Positions 53,827 through 61,774 of a DNA stretch of 61,774 nucleotides are shown here, in pieces. The stretch lies in assembly GCA_023431285.1 (NCBI GenBank), contig JAEYXN010000248.1, forward strand, positions 1 through 61,774, written 5' to 3'. This stretch comes from Bacteroidota bacterium (GTDB taxonomy: Bacteria; Bacteroidota; Bacteroidia; Cytophagales; Cyclobacteriaceae). Every line of letters starts with the position of its first letter. Positions within the stretch are counted from its first letter, which is position 1. The notes under the pieces are model-generated. The model searched no databases and was not told the DNA's origin. It saw only the letters and a program-made list of their open reading frames with translations. The position numbers and the translations under genes are program-made.

Positions 53827-54897
53827 ATGGCGCTGCAGGCTACATTCAAAAAAAAGGTGTTTACTTTTTCATTCAAGGCGCGAACATCCAGAGGGCCAAT
53901 GAAGGACAAGACATCGTGGTTCATTCTTTTACGCGATTCGGAAGTCCCCGGGGTTTGTGGCATTGGCGAATGTGGACCTCTCCCAGGCTTAAGCATCGAT
54001 GCTGTTCCTGGTTTTGAGGAAGTGTTACGGGATGTATTGCAGCAGGTAAATGGACTTCCCGTTACGGACGTAAGCAGATTAAGTGAACTTGTACCTATAG
54101 ACTTCCCCAGCATTTGCTTTGGTCTTGAAACTGCTGCGCTTGATTTTGTTAATGGAGGTCGGCGAATAATATTCGACAACAATTTCTTACGGGGGGAACC
54201 TATTCCTATCAATGGTCTAATATGGATGGGAGATCTGGATTTCATGATGAACCAGATCAATGAAAAGATCTCGATAGGATTTCGTTGTGTCAAGCTCAAA
54301 GTGGGTGGATTGGATTTTGAGCGCGAGTGTCACGTGCTTGAATATTTGAGGAAACGTTATTACAAACTTGACATTGAGATCAGACTTGATGCCAATGGAG
54401 CATTCAAGATTGATGAAGCGCTTTATAAACTCAAAGAGCTGGCCAGATACAACGTACAGTCTATTGAACAACCTATCAAGCCGGGACTTCCGGAGATGGA
54501 GGAGCTTTGCCGTAAATCGCCAATTCCGGTTGCATTAGACGAAGAACTTATCGGCAAGCATTCACGCCGAGAGAGAACAAAGTTGCTTCAGACGATCAAG
54601 CCGCATTACATCATACTCAAACCTACTCTTCTTGGTGGACTCGCATCTTGTGATGAATGGATCAGTATCGCTGGCGAGAACAATATTGGCTGGTGGGTGA
54701 CTTCTGCCTTGGAATCTGGGATCGGGCTGAATGCAATTTGCCAATTCACGGCGAAATACCCTGTTACAATTCCTCAGGGTCTGGGAACCGGCGGGATCTA
54801 TGAAGATAATTTTGAGTCCCCGTTACAGGTAAAGGACGGCTTGATTTTTCATAATCCGGAAAGAGCGTGGATGATTGATGAACTCACGTCTGGATGA
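53827..54897 (+). CDS. menC: o-Succinylbenzoate synthase (enolase superfamily)
   Basis: A 356-residue enolase-superfamily enzyme, most likely o-succinylbenzoate synthase of menaquinone synthesis, dehydrating SHCHC to OSB. Catalytic Lys156 and Lys158 lie in VKLKVG. Metal ligands are Asp188 (RLDANG), Glu214 (IEQP) and Asp238-Glu239 (LDEE). Base Lys265 is in LKPTLLGG, a MenC-type ending; dipeptide epimerases usually differ here. A GIGECGPLPG cap segment fits. It is not next to other men genes here. A TACCTTTAG box, close to consensus, lies about 20 bp upstream. Confidence 0.88.
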   Translation: MALQATFKKKVFTFSFKARTSRGPMKDKTSWFILLRDSEVPGVCGIGECGPLPGLSIDAVPGFEEVLRDVLQQVNGLPVTDVSRLSELVPIDFPSICFGLETAALDFVNGGRRIIFDNNFLRGEPIPINGLIWMGDLDFMMNQINEKISIGFRCVKLKVGGLDFERECHVLEYLRKRYYKLDIEIRLDANGAFKIDEALYKLKELARYNVQSIEQPIKPGLPEMEELCRKSPIPVALDEELIGKHSRRERTKLLQTIKPHYIILKPTLLGGLASCDEWISIAGENNIGWWVTSALESGIGLNAICQFTAKYPVTIPQGLGTGGIYEDNFESPLQVKDGLIFHNPERAWMIDELTSG

Positions 54898-54898
54898 A

Positions 54899-55687
54899 TC
54901 ACTTGATACTTGCCAGCGCTGCTTTCAATTCCTCATCTACACCTTTGTCTTTGAGTGAACTTTTCACACCTTCCAAAAGAAAATTGGGGATTCTTTCGCT
55001 ACGGCTCACCTTGTTCTTTATCTCAGCAAGCATGTCTTCTACGTCGCTTTTTCCTTCGAAGTCGGGAAGAGCCTGAACTTTATCTACAAGTGTTTGCCAG
55101 GCTGTCGAGTTAGCTGCTGAGTGAGGCGTTTCCACCGGTGCCTTTATTTCGGGTTGTACTGCTGCAACTTGCTGGGTACGGCTCCGTGCGTCGATGCAGG
55201 CATTGAAATCGTCTATGATCGCTTCGATGTCTTTCTTAGTTAGTGTACCATTCTCAATTTTTGTAGCTGTTGATTCACACTCAGAAAGAAAATTGGTCAT
55301 TGCTTTTTTAAACCCCAGGTTCGGTACTTCAAGAAATGTTCCGTCCTTTTTTCCAATGAGCATTCCGTCGAAAGTGGTCTGATTGGGAAGTTGAAAAGCG
55401 TACAACGAAAGGTAGCCGTCCTTCCTGATCTTCATGAACGCGTAGCCCTGTGGTCCTTTCACTGGTCGATAAAGTTCACTATCGATGGTAAGATTTTTCA
55501 CTTGCGTGATCGGAAGGATTGTCTTCTTTTTGTCTTTAGAGTTAATCTGGATCTTGCGGTCACTGCCGAAATTCAGGATCCTGATTTCGCCATTGAGGGT
55601 ATCTCCGCGATGCGTGACTGCAAAATCCTGTGCATAGCCGGAAAGGGAAGCCAATAAAACGAAAAGCAATAAGCAGGAGTTTCTCAT
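54899..55687 (-). CDS. Hypothetical secreted protein
   Basis: A 262-residue protein with a signal peptide (ends LSGYAQD). The N-terminal half is beta-rich and begins FAVTHRGDTLNGEIRILNFG, similar to Bacteroidetes proteins that carry the 'G.V....D....V.VK.....' layout. A helical segment with Cys residues (ECESTATKIENGTLTKKDI) and a Pro-rich linker follow. The last ~70 residues are helical (WQTLVDKVQALPDFEGKSD). I do not recognise a family. It lies 38 bp after the ribbon-helix-helix gene on the same strand. Confidence 0.6.
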   Translation of the reverse strand: MRNSCLLLFVLLASLSGYAQDFAVTHRGDTLNGEIRILNFGSDRKIQINSKDKKKTILPITQVKNLTIDSELYRPVKGPQGYAFMKIRKDGYLSLYAFQLPNQTTFDGMLIGKKDGTFLEVPNLGFKKAMTNFLSECESTATKIENGTLTKKDIEAIIDDFNACIDARSRTQQVAAVQPEIKAPVETPHSAANSTAWQTLVDKVQALPDFEGKSDVEDMLAEIKNKVSRSERIPNFLLEGVKSSLKDKGVDEELKAALASIK

Positions 55688-55725
55688 AAATCTGTTATCG
55701 TATGAAGATGGTCAGTCCAACAAAT

Positions 55726-55893
55726 CTACTCGGATTTTCCTTTTGTTTTCAATCGTCCTGCGTCTTTCAGTGCGCGGCTGATGATCCATTCCATTTGACC
55801 ATTGGTGCTGCGGAACTCGTCAGCAGCCCATTTTTCGACTGCTTTTAGTAATTCAGGATCCAGACGCAAAACAAATGGTTTCTTTTCTGCCAT
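55726..55893 (-). CDS. Ribbon-helix-helix (Arc-type) DNA-binding protein
   Basis: A 55-residue protein matching Arc/MetJ-type ribbon-helix-helix proteins. The strand is KKPFVLRLDPELLKAVEKWA and helix B is NGQMEWIISRALKDAG, with the typical RSTNGQ turn between helices. It starts at ATG before AEKKPF; an upstream TTG would add five residues. It follows the SPFH gene by 40 bp, and pairs of SPFH and small Arc-type proteins recur in bacteria, probably for autoregulation or partnering with the SPFH protein. Confidence 0.85.
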   Translation of the reverse strand: MAEKKPFVLRLDPELLKAVEKWAADEFRSTNGQMEWIISRALKDAGRLKTKGKSE

Positions 55894-55933
55894 TGGCTTC
55901 CCTTTCAAACAGGTCTCTTAACGATGGTAGTTA

Positions 55934-56824
55934 TCAATGATTCAGTGTTCCGGCGTTAACGACAGGGCTAACATCTTTGTCTGAGCAGAGCACCACCATC
56001 AGGTTGCTCACCATCGCCGCTTTCCTCTCCTCATCGAGGTCGACAATCTTCTGGCGCGACAATTCATCAAGGGCCATTTGCACCATACTGACTGCCCCCT
56101 CTACAATCTTAAAGCGAGCCGACACGACAGCGGTAGCTTGCTGACGCCGGAGCATTGCACTCGCAATTTCCGGTGCGTAGGCAAGATATCCTATTCGCGC
56201 CTCAATTACATGAATACCCGCGATGTCGAGACGATTCTTGAGATTTTCCTCGAGTGCGGAGTTTACTTCATCGTGACCCGAACGCAAAGTCACTTCATGC
56301 TCAGTATCAAAATTGTCATAAGAATACATCCCTGCAAGTTTCCGAACTGCGGCGTCGCTTTGAATCCGCACGAAGTTTTCGTAATCATCCACCTCAAACG
56401 ATGCCTTGAATGTGTCGCGTACCTGCCACACGAGGATAACACCAATCTGGATCGGGTTTCCAACTTTGTCATTCACTTTGATTTTCTCACTATCAAAATT
56501 CCTTGCTCGCAAAGAAATTTTTTTCTTCGAGAAGAAAGGGTTTACCCAAAAGAATCCATTCGCCTTGATCGTGCCCTGATAGTCCCCAAACAATACCAGA
56601 ACCATCGCAGTATTTGGCGTCAGGAAGAAGAATCCGGGCATAAGGAATACGAAGGCAGTGACGAAGACCGCGAGAACTCCTCCCTGGTTGGTGGCTGCTG
56701 TTACCAGGATGCCTATAACGAGGACGAAAACAGCAACAAAAGCCATCAGGTAACCCGAAAACGGCTCGAACGGTTTTTCGTGGATCACGGGCGGTGACAC
56801 GGGATTTTTGGCGGAGGTGCTCAT
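55934..56824 (-). CDS. SPFH/band 7 domain protein
   Basis: A 296-residue membrane-anchored SPFH protein of the stomatin/prohibitin type. Two hydrophobic segments (about 25-43 and 50-68) precede the SPFH domain (about 70-220), with MVLVLFGDYQGTIKANGFFW and FKASFEVDDYENFVRIQSD. A helical tail has ATAVVSARFKIVEGAVSMVQ. Such proteins form membrane microdomains and modulate proteases or transporters. It probably forms an operon with the ribbon-helix-helix gene downstream. The start is ATG with an AT-rich 190 bp region before it, divergent from bestrophin. Confidence 0.9.
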   Translation of the reverse strand: MSTSAKNPVSPPVIHEKPFEPFSGYLMAFVAVFVLVIGILVTAATNQGGVLAVFVTAFVFLMPGFFFLTPNTAMVLVLFGDYQGTIKANGFFWVNPFFSKKKISLRARNFDSEKIKVNDKVGNPIQIGVILVWQVRDTFKASFEVDDYENFVRIQSDAAVRKLAGMYSYDNFDTEHEVTLRSGHDEVNSALEENLKNRLDIAGIHVIEARIGYLAYAPEIASAMLRRQQATAVVSARFKIVEGAVSMVQMALDELSRQKIVDLDEERKAAMVSNLMVVLCSDKDVSPVVNAGTLNH

Positions 56825-57014
56825 ATCGATTTTATTTATGGTTAAGGAATAACTTCTTCTTGTATGATATTAAAATGATATCATAACAATATTACATACG
56901 GAATAACTCATTTCCAAGTTTCGCTCATCTGGTAACTATTATTTCTGACGCTTTCGGATAGGATGATTGCAAATCAGCGCCTCTTCGCATTTATTAGCGG
57001 CCTAATCTGTTGGC

Positions 57015-57896
57015 ATGGTCAAGTACAACCCGAAAACCTGGTTCACGCTTATCTTTCATTCTTATAGTAAGCATGTGCTGAAGACCCTTTGGCCCGCCCT
57101 GGGTTTTATGGCCGCCTTTTCAACCGTGATCTGCATAGGTGTGCTGCATGTACTGGAACTTGATCCTAAACAATTTCCGGGTTCTACAACGGTGCACAGT
57201 CTTCTTGGTATTGTACTCGGTTTGTTTCTCGTCTTCCGTACGAACAGCGCATACGATCGTTGGTGGGAGGGAAGGAGACTTTGGGGAGGTTTCGTGAACA
57301 GTACGCGGAATCTTGCGATGAAGATAAACGCCTACCTGCCAAAAGGGGATCACGATGAGCGCGACTGGTTTGCGAAAATGATTCCGAATTTTATCTACGC
57401 CACAAAAGAGAGTCTGCGGAAAGGTGTGCAGTTTTCAGAACTGGACCCGATTGCCGAGAATTTCGAGTCCGACCTTCGGAAATATGTTCATCGCCCAAAC
57501 CGTCTGGTCGCAATGATGTACGAAAAGGTAGATCAGCTTTATCGTAAGAATGTTCTTACCGGCGATCACATTATCAACCTTGATAAGGAACTGAAAGAGC
57601 TTATCGACTTAATGGGCGCCTGCGAACGGATTCGAAACACACCTATTCCTTATTCATATACGATGTATATCAAGAAATTTATCTTCATATACATCATTAC
57701 ATTGCCTTTCGGATTTATCCCAACTTTCGGATACTTCACTATCCCAACGGTCTTACTGGTTTCTTTTGTGCTCTTAAGTGTCGAATTGATTGCAGAAGAA
57801 ATCGAAGATCCTTTTGGTCGTGATGTGAATGATCTTCCTACGGATGAACTTGCAGGAAAGATTAAGGATAACGTTCGCGAAATCTTACTGAATTAA
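57015..57896 (+). CDS. Bestrophin-like anion channel protein
   Basis: A 293-residue integral membrane protein of the bestrophin/YneE family, probably an anion channel. The hallmark motif is FLVFRTNSAYDRWWEGRRLW (residues about 77-96). Other landmarks are the membrane segments near 25-45 and 215-260 (FIFIYIITLPFGFIPTFGYF) and the C-terminal ELIAEEIEDPFGRDVNDLPT. Length is normal for the bacterial family. It is monocistronic and convergent with gpsA, 28 bp away. Confidence 0.92.
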   Translation: MVKYNPKTWFTLIFHSYSKHVLKTLWPALGFMAAFSTVICIGVLHVLELDPKQFPGSTTVHSLLGIVLGLFLVFRTNSAYDRWWEGRRLWGGFVNSTRNLAMKINAYLPKGDHDERDWFAKMIPNFIYATKESLRKGVQFSELDPIAENFESDLRKYVHRPNRLVAMMYEKVDQLYRKNVLTGDHIINLDKELKELIDLMGACERIRNTPIPYSYTMYIKKFIFIYIITLPFGFIPTFGYFTIPTVLLVSFVLLSVELIAEEIEDPFGRDVNDLPTDELAGKIKDNVREILLN

Positions 57897-57924
57897 TTCG
57901 TAGAAAAGCCCAACCTGCAGCGCT

Positions 57925-58983
57925 CTATAGGAAGTCAATATCCACATTCAGCGGATACCTCATCAGATAACGGAGTGCCTGGGGCACGGTAAGATCCCGG
58001 AATAGGACCTGATACAACGTATTGGTTATGGGAGCCTTCACTTTGTAATAGTCTGCACACTTCTTGGCGATGCGGATAGTATGTACTCCCTCTGCGATTT
58101 CGTCGGTGCTGCTAAGAATGTCAGATAATGTTTCTCCTTTTGCCAGACGATAGCCTACTGTAAAGTTTCTGCTCAATGAGCTGTTGCAGGTAGTCACAAG
58201 GTCGCCAATCCCCGCGACACCAAGGAAAGCGGTGACATTCCCGCCCAGGGCCCGACCGAGATAAACCATCTCCACCATGCCGCGACTGATAAGCAGTCCT
58301 TTTGCATTCTCGCCGTAACCCAGACCGCTGAGCGCACCTGCGGCAATCGCGATGATATTCTTCAGGACACCTGCGAGTTCGACACCAACAAGGTCATTGT
58401 TACCATACACCTGAAAGTAGTTGTTCCTGAGCAGTCGCTTTCCAAGGTTAATGACTTCGTTGAAATGGCTTGCAATCACAGTTGCGCCAGGTTGTTCAAG
58501 AGCCAGTTCTTTTGAAAGATTAGGACCTGCCAGACACCCCATACGAATCACGACACTTTCCTCGCGGATAACTTCACTCATGGTCTTCACCTGGCTGCGA
58601 TCGAGGACGTCGACATTCTCCAATGTTTTTCCTTCCGGAAGCACGAGATCGAATCCTTTAGTGCCGTGAATCAATATATGATAAGGATGAAGATACGGCG
58701 ACAGCTGACGCATCATCTGCCTGAAGTGCTGCGATGGCACGATCGGAAAGATCACATCGCATTCTGAAGCGATTTCTCCCAGATCATTGGTGGGAGTGAC
58801 ACGCTGATGCATCTTGTGTCCCCTGTTCTGGCGTGTCTCGTTGATGCGTGAAATCACTTTAGGATCACGCGCATATAACAGGACATTGCGATGCTGTGCG
58901 AGAAGGTTCGCCACAACACTCCCAAAATTACCAGCTCCGATCACTCCGATCGGTTTATCATCAGATAAACTTTTCAAGGTCAT
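57925..58983 (-). CDS. gpsA: Glycerol-3-phosphate dehydrogenase [NAD(P)+]
   Basis: A 352-residue enzyme reducing dihydroxyacetone phosphate to sn-glycerol 3-phosphate for phospholipid synthesis. The Rossmann motif is GVIGAGNFGSVVANLL (residues 13-28). A substrate loop is SEVIREESVVIRMGCLAGPN. The catalytic Lys region is VELAGVLKNIIAIAAGALSG, and the family motif GENAKGLLISRGMVEM follows. The start overlaps the end of the acyltransferase gene by 23 bp, so the two are coupled. Together they make glycerol 3-phosphate and acylate it, which fits one phospholipid operon. Confidence 0.95.
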   Translation of the reverse strand: MTLKSLSDDKPIGVIGAGNFGSVVANLLAQHRNVLLYARDPKVISRINETRQNRGHKMHQRVTPTNDLGEIASECDVIFPIVPSQHFRQMMRQLSPYLHPYHILIHGTKGFDLVLPEGKTLENVDVLDRSQVKTMSEVIREESVVIRMGCLAGPNLSKELALEQPGATVIASHFNEVINLGKRLLRNNYFQVYGNNDLVGVELAGVLKNIIAIAAGALSGLGYGENAKGLLISRGMVEMVYLGRALGGNVTAFLGVAGIGDLVTTCNSSLSRNFTVGYRLAKGETLSDILSSTDEIAEGVHTIRIAKKCADYYKVKAPITNTLYQVLFRDLTVPQALRYLMRYPLNVDIDFL

Positions 58984-60655
58984 ACCCTGTTAACCGGTTG
59001 TGATAATAATAAAGCGTGTTGAAATCCTTCGTGATCACATTGCCTTCCTTGTTCAATAACAGAGGACGCTTCAGGTGGAAGATACCAACGTTCTCTAATC
59101 CGTGACGGATAACCAGATCGATCTTTCCCTTCAGGTGGGTGGCGTGGTTCACTTTGCCTTCTTCTTTCAATTTATAGATCTGCTTGCGAACACGCTTACA
59201 TGTTTCGCGGAACTCTTCGTATGGAATGACCTGATCTTCCTCCGGCAACCGTAACAATCCAAAAAGATCAAGCTTTGGGTGTTGTTTCTGAAACATCTCA
59301 AAGGCTACAAATGCTACGAGATGGCTGGCGAAAACTCTGTTGATACGATGGTACTCGTGCACAATTTTCTGGCTGAGCATCCGCGTATATTCATCCTCTC
59401 GTTGTTTATCGATCGTAATCTCGCCATGGCTGACGAAGTAGTCTTTCGGCTCAATGACGCGGCCAGCGGAATCAAGGCTGTTACCCTCAGCATCGACATA
59501 ATTTCCTAATACATCCAGCGCCGGACCAATTGAAACGGAAATGTTCGAACCTTTCGTAAAGAATTTGAACAGGAACTGAAGTAATTGCCAGCTTCCGTAC
59601 TTGTCTTGCTCCGGAAGATATTTATCCTGGCCTTTTACAGAGAGATAATCGTCGATAAGGTCAGGCGCTTCCAGTACGAAGTGATAATTCAGAGATACTG
59701 GAACAACAAAAATCTTTCGTACTTCCTCTCCTGGTGCGGCTTCAAGAAAGAGATTTCGCTGTGCTTCAATGGTTGAGCTGAGAAGGCCAAGCTTCAACTG
59801 TTTTTCGAGCATACCGGAACGTGAGCGCGTCCCGCCCGGAAAGAAAATACTATGAGCGCCCTTTTGAATGGCCAGCGTTGAATACAGTTTGAGCGCTTCC
59901 AGGTAGGGCAGGTTCTTCTTCCGCCGGTCCACCTTGTAAGCACCAAGGCTGTTCATGAAATACGCGAAGATCTTAATGTTGAAGAGGTTCAAACCCGCGC
60001 CATAGATGAATGCGGGTAGCCCAAGAGAATGGATGATCCATCCAATGAGAATAGAGTCCAGGTTGCTGAAGTGCGTCGGTACCATTACAACGGTCCCCTT
60101 AGTGGCGAGATGCCGCAACTGTTTCACCTTTCCAACAATATGAATCTTATCTCTGAGGGTGTAACGATTCCGAAAGAAAGCTCCGAACTTTTTGACCCGC
60201 GCGCCATTGAGGAGTCGCGCAAACCAAAACTTGACAATCTCACGTGTTACACGATATGAATTTGCTTTGAAGTTTCCTGCAATCTCATTGGCATAACGCA
60301 TCGCGATCCGATATAGAATATCATCGGCTTTCTTTTGCGTCTCCTCGGCGCTTTTGCCAGATAATGATACGAGCTCTTCTTTGATGGTACTCCAGAACTG
60401 CGCTTCATCCGGAGGGTCAACCCTCCAGCGATTGCGTTTCATTCGCTGCTGCTCGCGGTATACGGTAGACTCAAGCTCATCAGTGAGCTGCTTTATGGTA
60501 GGACGAACTTCCTTAACTCTCCTGAAGGTGCGTTGCGCAACTTCCTCTATAAATTCCTTCCTATTCTTACTAAGCTGATATACAGGCCATTCCGGAATAG
60601 AATCCAGAATCGGTTTGTACTTCTTATTCTTATTCTTCTTTTCTACGACTTCCAT
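58961..60655 (-). CDS. PlsB-like glycerol-3-phosphate acyltransferase
   Basis: A 564-residue acyltransferase counted from the ATG before EVVEKKNK; a TTG seven codons earlier is less likely. Motif I HX4D is at THFSNLDS (His195, Asp200). Later motifs are FFPGGTRSRSGMLE and VVPVSLNYHFVLEAP. The length and motif spacing fit PlsB-type enzymes rather than short PlsC. It transfers acyl groups to glycerol 3-phosphate or lysophosphatidate. A helical N-terminal region (about 20-150) and a C-terminal cytoplasmic domain surround the core. Its 3' end overlaps gpsA. Confidence 0.85.
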   Translation of the reverse strand: MEVVEKKNKNKKYKPILDSIPEWPVYQLSKNRKEFIEEVAQRTFRRVKEVRPTIKQLTDELESTVYREQQRMKRNRWRVDPPDEAQFWSTIKEELVSLSGKSAEETQKKADDILYRIAMRYANEIAGNFKANSYRVTREIVKFWFARLLNGARVKKFGAFFRNRYTLRDKIHIVGKVKQLRHLATKGTVVMVPTHFSNLDSILIGWIIHSLGLPAFIYGAGLNLFNIKIFAYFMNSLGAYKVDRRKKNLPYLEALKLYSTLAIQKGAHSIFFPGGTRSRSGMLEKQLKLGLLSSTIEAQRNLFLEAAPGEEVRKIFVVPVSLNYHFVLEAPDLIDDYLSVKGQDKYLPEQDKYGSWQLLQFLFKFFTKGSNISVSIGPALDVLGNYVDAEGNSLDSAGRVIEPKDYFVSHGEITIDKQREDEYTRMLSQKIVHEYHRINRVFASHLVAFVAFEMFQKQHPKLDLFGLLRLPEEDQVIPYEEFRETCKRVRKQIYKLKEEGKVNHATHLKGKIDLVIRHGLENVGIFHLKRPLLLNKEGNVITKDFNTLYYYHNRLTGYDLEKFI

Positions 60656-60718
60656 CAGACCTGCAAAATAATACAAAATCCATCAGTTTGATTTCGCATA
60701 AAATCGATGAATCGCATT

Positions 60719-60967
60719 TCAGATGGAATCCGCCCGGACCATCGCGGCCCGCATTGAACTATTCATTTCCATGAAGCGATCGAGGCATTCCTTTATAAAT
60801 TGGTCATCGATCAGTCGGCGGAGATCCTCGTCTCCGGCAAGATCGAATTGATCTATCTTGAAGGTCTGCTCCAGAAAGCCTTGCTCAACCTTGATGAGGT
60901 ATCGGTTATTCCAGGAGAGGAGAGTGATCTTACAATCTTGATGGGGAATTTCTCCTACTATACGCAT
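60719..60967 (-). CDS. Small hypothetical protein
   Basis: An 82-residue protein, KITLLSWNNRYLIKVEQGFL followed by a Phe/Asp-rich helix and LRRLIDDQFIKECLDRF. It seems alpha/beta and soluble, without recognisable motifs. It lies 63 bp before the acyltransferase gene and 59 bp after another tiny gene on the same strand, so it is probably the second gene of the phospholipid operon. Confidence 0.7.
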   Translation of the reverse strand: MRIVGEIPHQDCKITLLSWNNRYLIKVEQGFLEQTFKIDQFDLAGDEDLRRLIDDQFIKECLDRFMEMNSSMRAAMVRADSI

Positions 60968-61026
60968 AAAAATACTTTTGTACCGCGCAAAGTAAGGATG
61001 ATCACCAGAGAGGAAAAGAAAGGGGA

Positions 61027-61206
61027 CTATTTTTTCTGAGAGGTATTCTCCTCCAGCTTCTGGCTGATGTTGGAGAGTTCAGTTTCGAGATGGTGGAAAA
61101 CGCTACTGTTTTGTAGTTGATCAGACTTCATCTGGTCGATCAGTGCCTGAAGTTCCGCACGCCTTTCGCGAAGCGCCTTCTTCAAGGCCTTAACTTGTGA
61201 ATCCAT
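61027..61206 (-). CDS. Small coiled-coil protein
   Basis: A 59-residue protein of almost entirely charged heptads (QVKALKKALRERRAELQAL, then LETELSNISQKLEEN). It begins with ATG and ends in TAG. It looks like a short coiled coil and has no family I can name. It heads the run of minus-strand genes leading to the acyltransferase and gpsA, and faces the secreted gene at the window edge across a 350 bp gap. Confidence 0.6.
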   Translation of the reverse strand: MDSQVKALKKALRERRAELQALIDQMKSDQLQNSSVFHHLETELSNISQKLEENTSQKK

Positions 61207-61557
61207 TAATCCTTAGGGTTAGGGACGTGAATATATTTCTTTTCCTTGAATCAGCCCGCCTCGTGCGGCTTTCCAACGAGGGGTCGGATTTCTGTGTCAG
61301 AAAATTAATGTCTCCAACGACGCTTATAGTGGGCTGGTTACACGTTTTTGGGTTGGTCCAGAGCCGGATTATAGACACAAATTTTTTACTTTATGTAAAT
61401 ATTTTCCGCTATCTAGGCGTTTTATTCACAGAAACTTGAGCCACAGGAACAGGATTTTATATCTTCAAGTATCATAAACAAAATCATTCAGGTGCAGGTC
61501 AGTCAAAATTCACTGAAAGAGTTGTTCGTCTTACAGTCCGCGATTTTTGGTCGCGCC
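61207..61557. other. Divergent intergenic region
   Basis: About 350 bp between the coiled-coil gene (minus) and the secreted-protein gene (plus). Short open frames show no family motif. I see no terminator or RNA gene; promoters for both sides must lie here. Confidence 0.4.
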
Positions 61558-61774
61558 ATGCTTCTTTTCCTGGTACTTTTCTTCGCGTCTGTGAATCAGC
61601 TTTTTGCAACTCACCTTCGCGCGGGTCAGATCAGGGTGATCCATAAACCAGGTACTCCGCGTACGGTGATTATAAAGATTCAGGTCTGGACTAACATTGA
61701 AAACACAACGGTATTATTTGGTGGCGATCAGGATGTACTCGACTTCGGCGATGGCAAGAGCATGCTTGTCCCGG
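61558..61774 (+). CDS. Secreted PKD/gliding-type protein, 5' part only
   Basis: The window ends 72 codons into this gene. It starts with a signal peptide (MLLFLVLFFASVNQLFA), then ATHLRAGQIRVIHKPGT and later VLDFGDGKSML. The 'ATHLRAG.I' start with a 'DFGDG' strand is typical of Bacteroidetes surface proteins that carry PKD repeats and end in a gliding-motility or T9SS C-terminal domain. A GTG 22 codons upstream in the same frame is an alternative start. Domain content beyond the edge is unknown. Confidence 0.75.
   Translation, partial: MLLFLVLFFASVNQLFATHLRAGQIRVIHKPGTPRTVIIKIQVWTNIENTTVLFGGDQDVLDFGDGKSMLVP

Overview
The window comes from a member of the Bacteroidota, most likely order Cytophagales. 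The evidence is internal. Secreted proteins end in type IX secretion (T9SS) type A sorting domains. IspG is the long bacteroidetal form. A PorE-like TPR/propeller/OmpA protein and Y_Y_Y propeller sensor kinases are present. Several genes have TAnnTTTG -7 boxes close to their start codons and no Shine-Dalgarno sequence. I see no rRNA, tRNA, CRISPR array or complete insertion sequence.

Layout. 1-1528 is a gene-poor, repeat-rich left edge with an inverted pair of ~95-100 bp REP-like elements. 1529-11127 holds a TIG/CARDB lipoprotein, a coiled-coil membrane protein, a giant propeller sensor kinase, a metallo-beta-lactamase-fold protein, a 1 kb repeat-filled gap with a candidate small RNA and terminator, and xseB-xseA. 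11375-15190 has a large FAD/Fe-S oxidoreductase and a divergent cyclase-family protein. 15198-17713 is an island of rhs debris. It contains the C-terminal end of an Rhs protein with a stop codon in its Gly-rich linker, a candidate immunity lipoprotein, a second start-less toxin tip, and a second candidate immunity protein. 17882-24695 holds a PAS kinase, an MlaF/MlaE-like ABC pair, an SDR and ispG. 24761-28770 pairs a T9SS-secreted alpha-amylase with a membrane AraC-type regulator whose sensor looks starch-binding. 29008-33698 is housekeeping, including an SRAP/YedK-like protein that has lost three of its four catalytic residues.

33883-49959 is a run of six minus-strand genes: a transporter/HEAT/cyclic-nucleotide-binding protein, a triple TIR-like protein, an nSTAND-coiled coil-WD40 protein, an outer-membrane barrel, a lipoprotein and a 1910-residue T9SS-secreted protein. 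This run and the rhs island are the two regions most likely to hide undescribed biology. The rest (50197-61774) is PorE-like OmpA, queA, menC, an SPFH/ribbon-helix-helix pair, bestrophin, a gpsA/acyltransferase phospholipid operon with two tiny upstream genes, and the start of another secreted PKD/gliding-type protein cut by the window edge.

Functions are assigned from recognisable motifs and domain order in the translated sequence. No database search was run.
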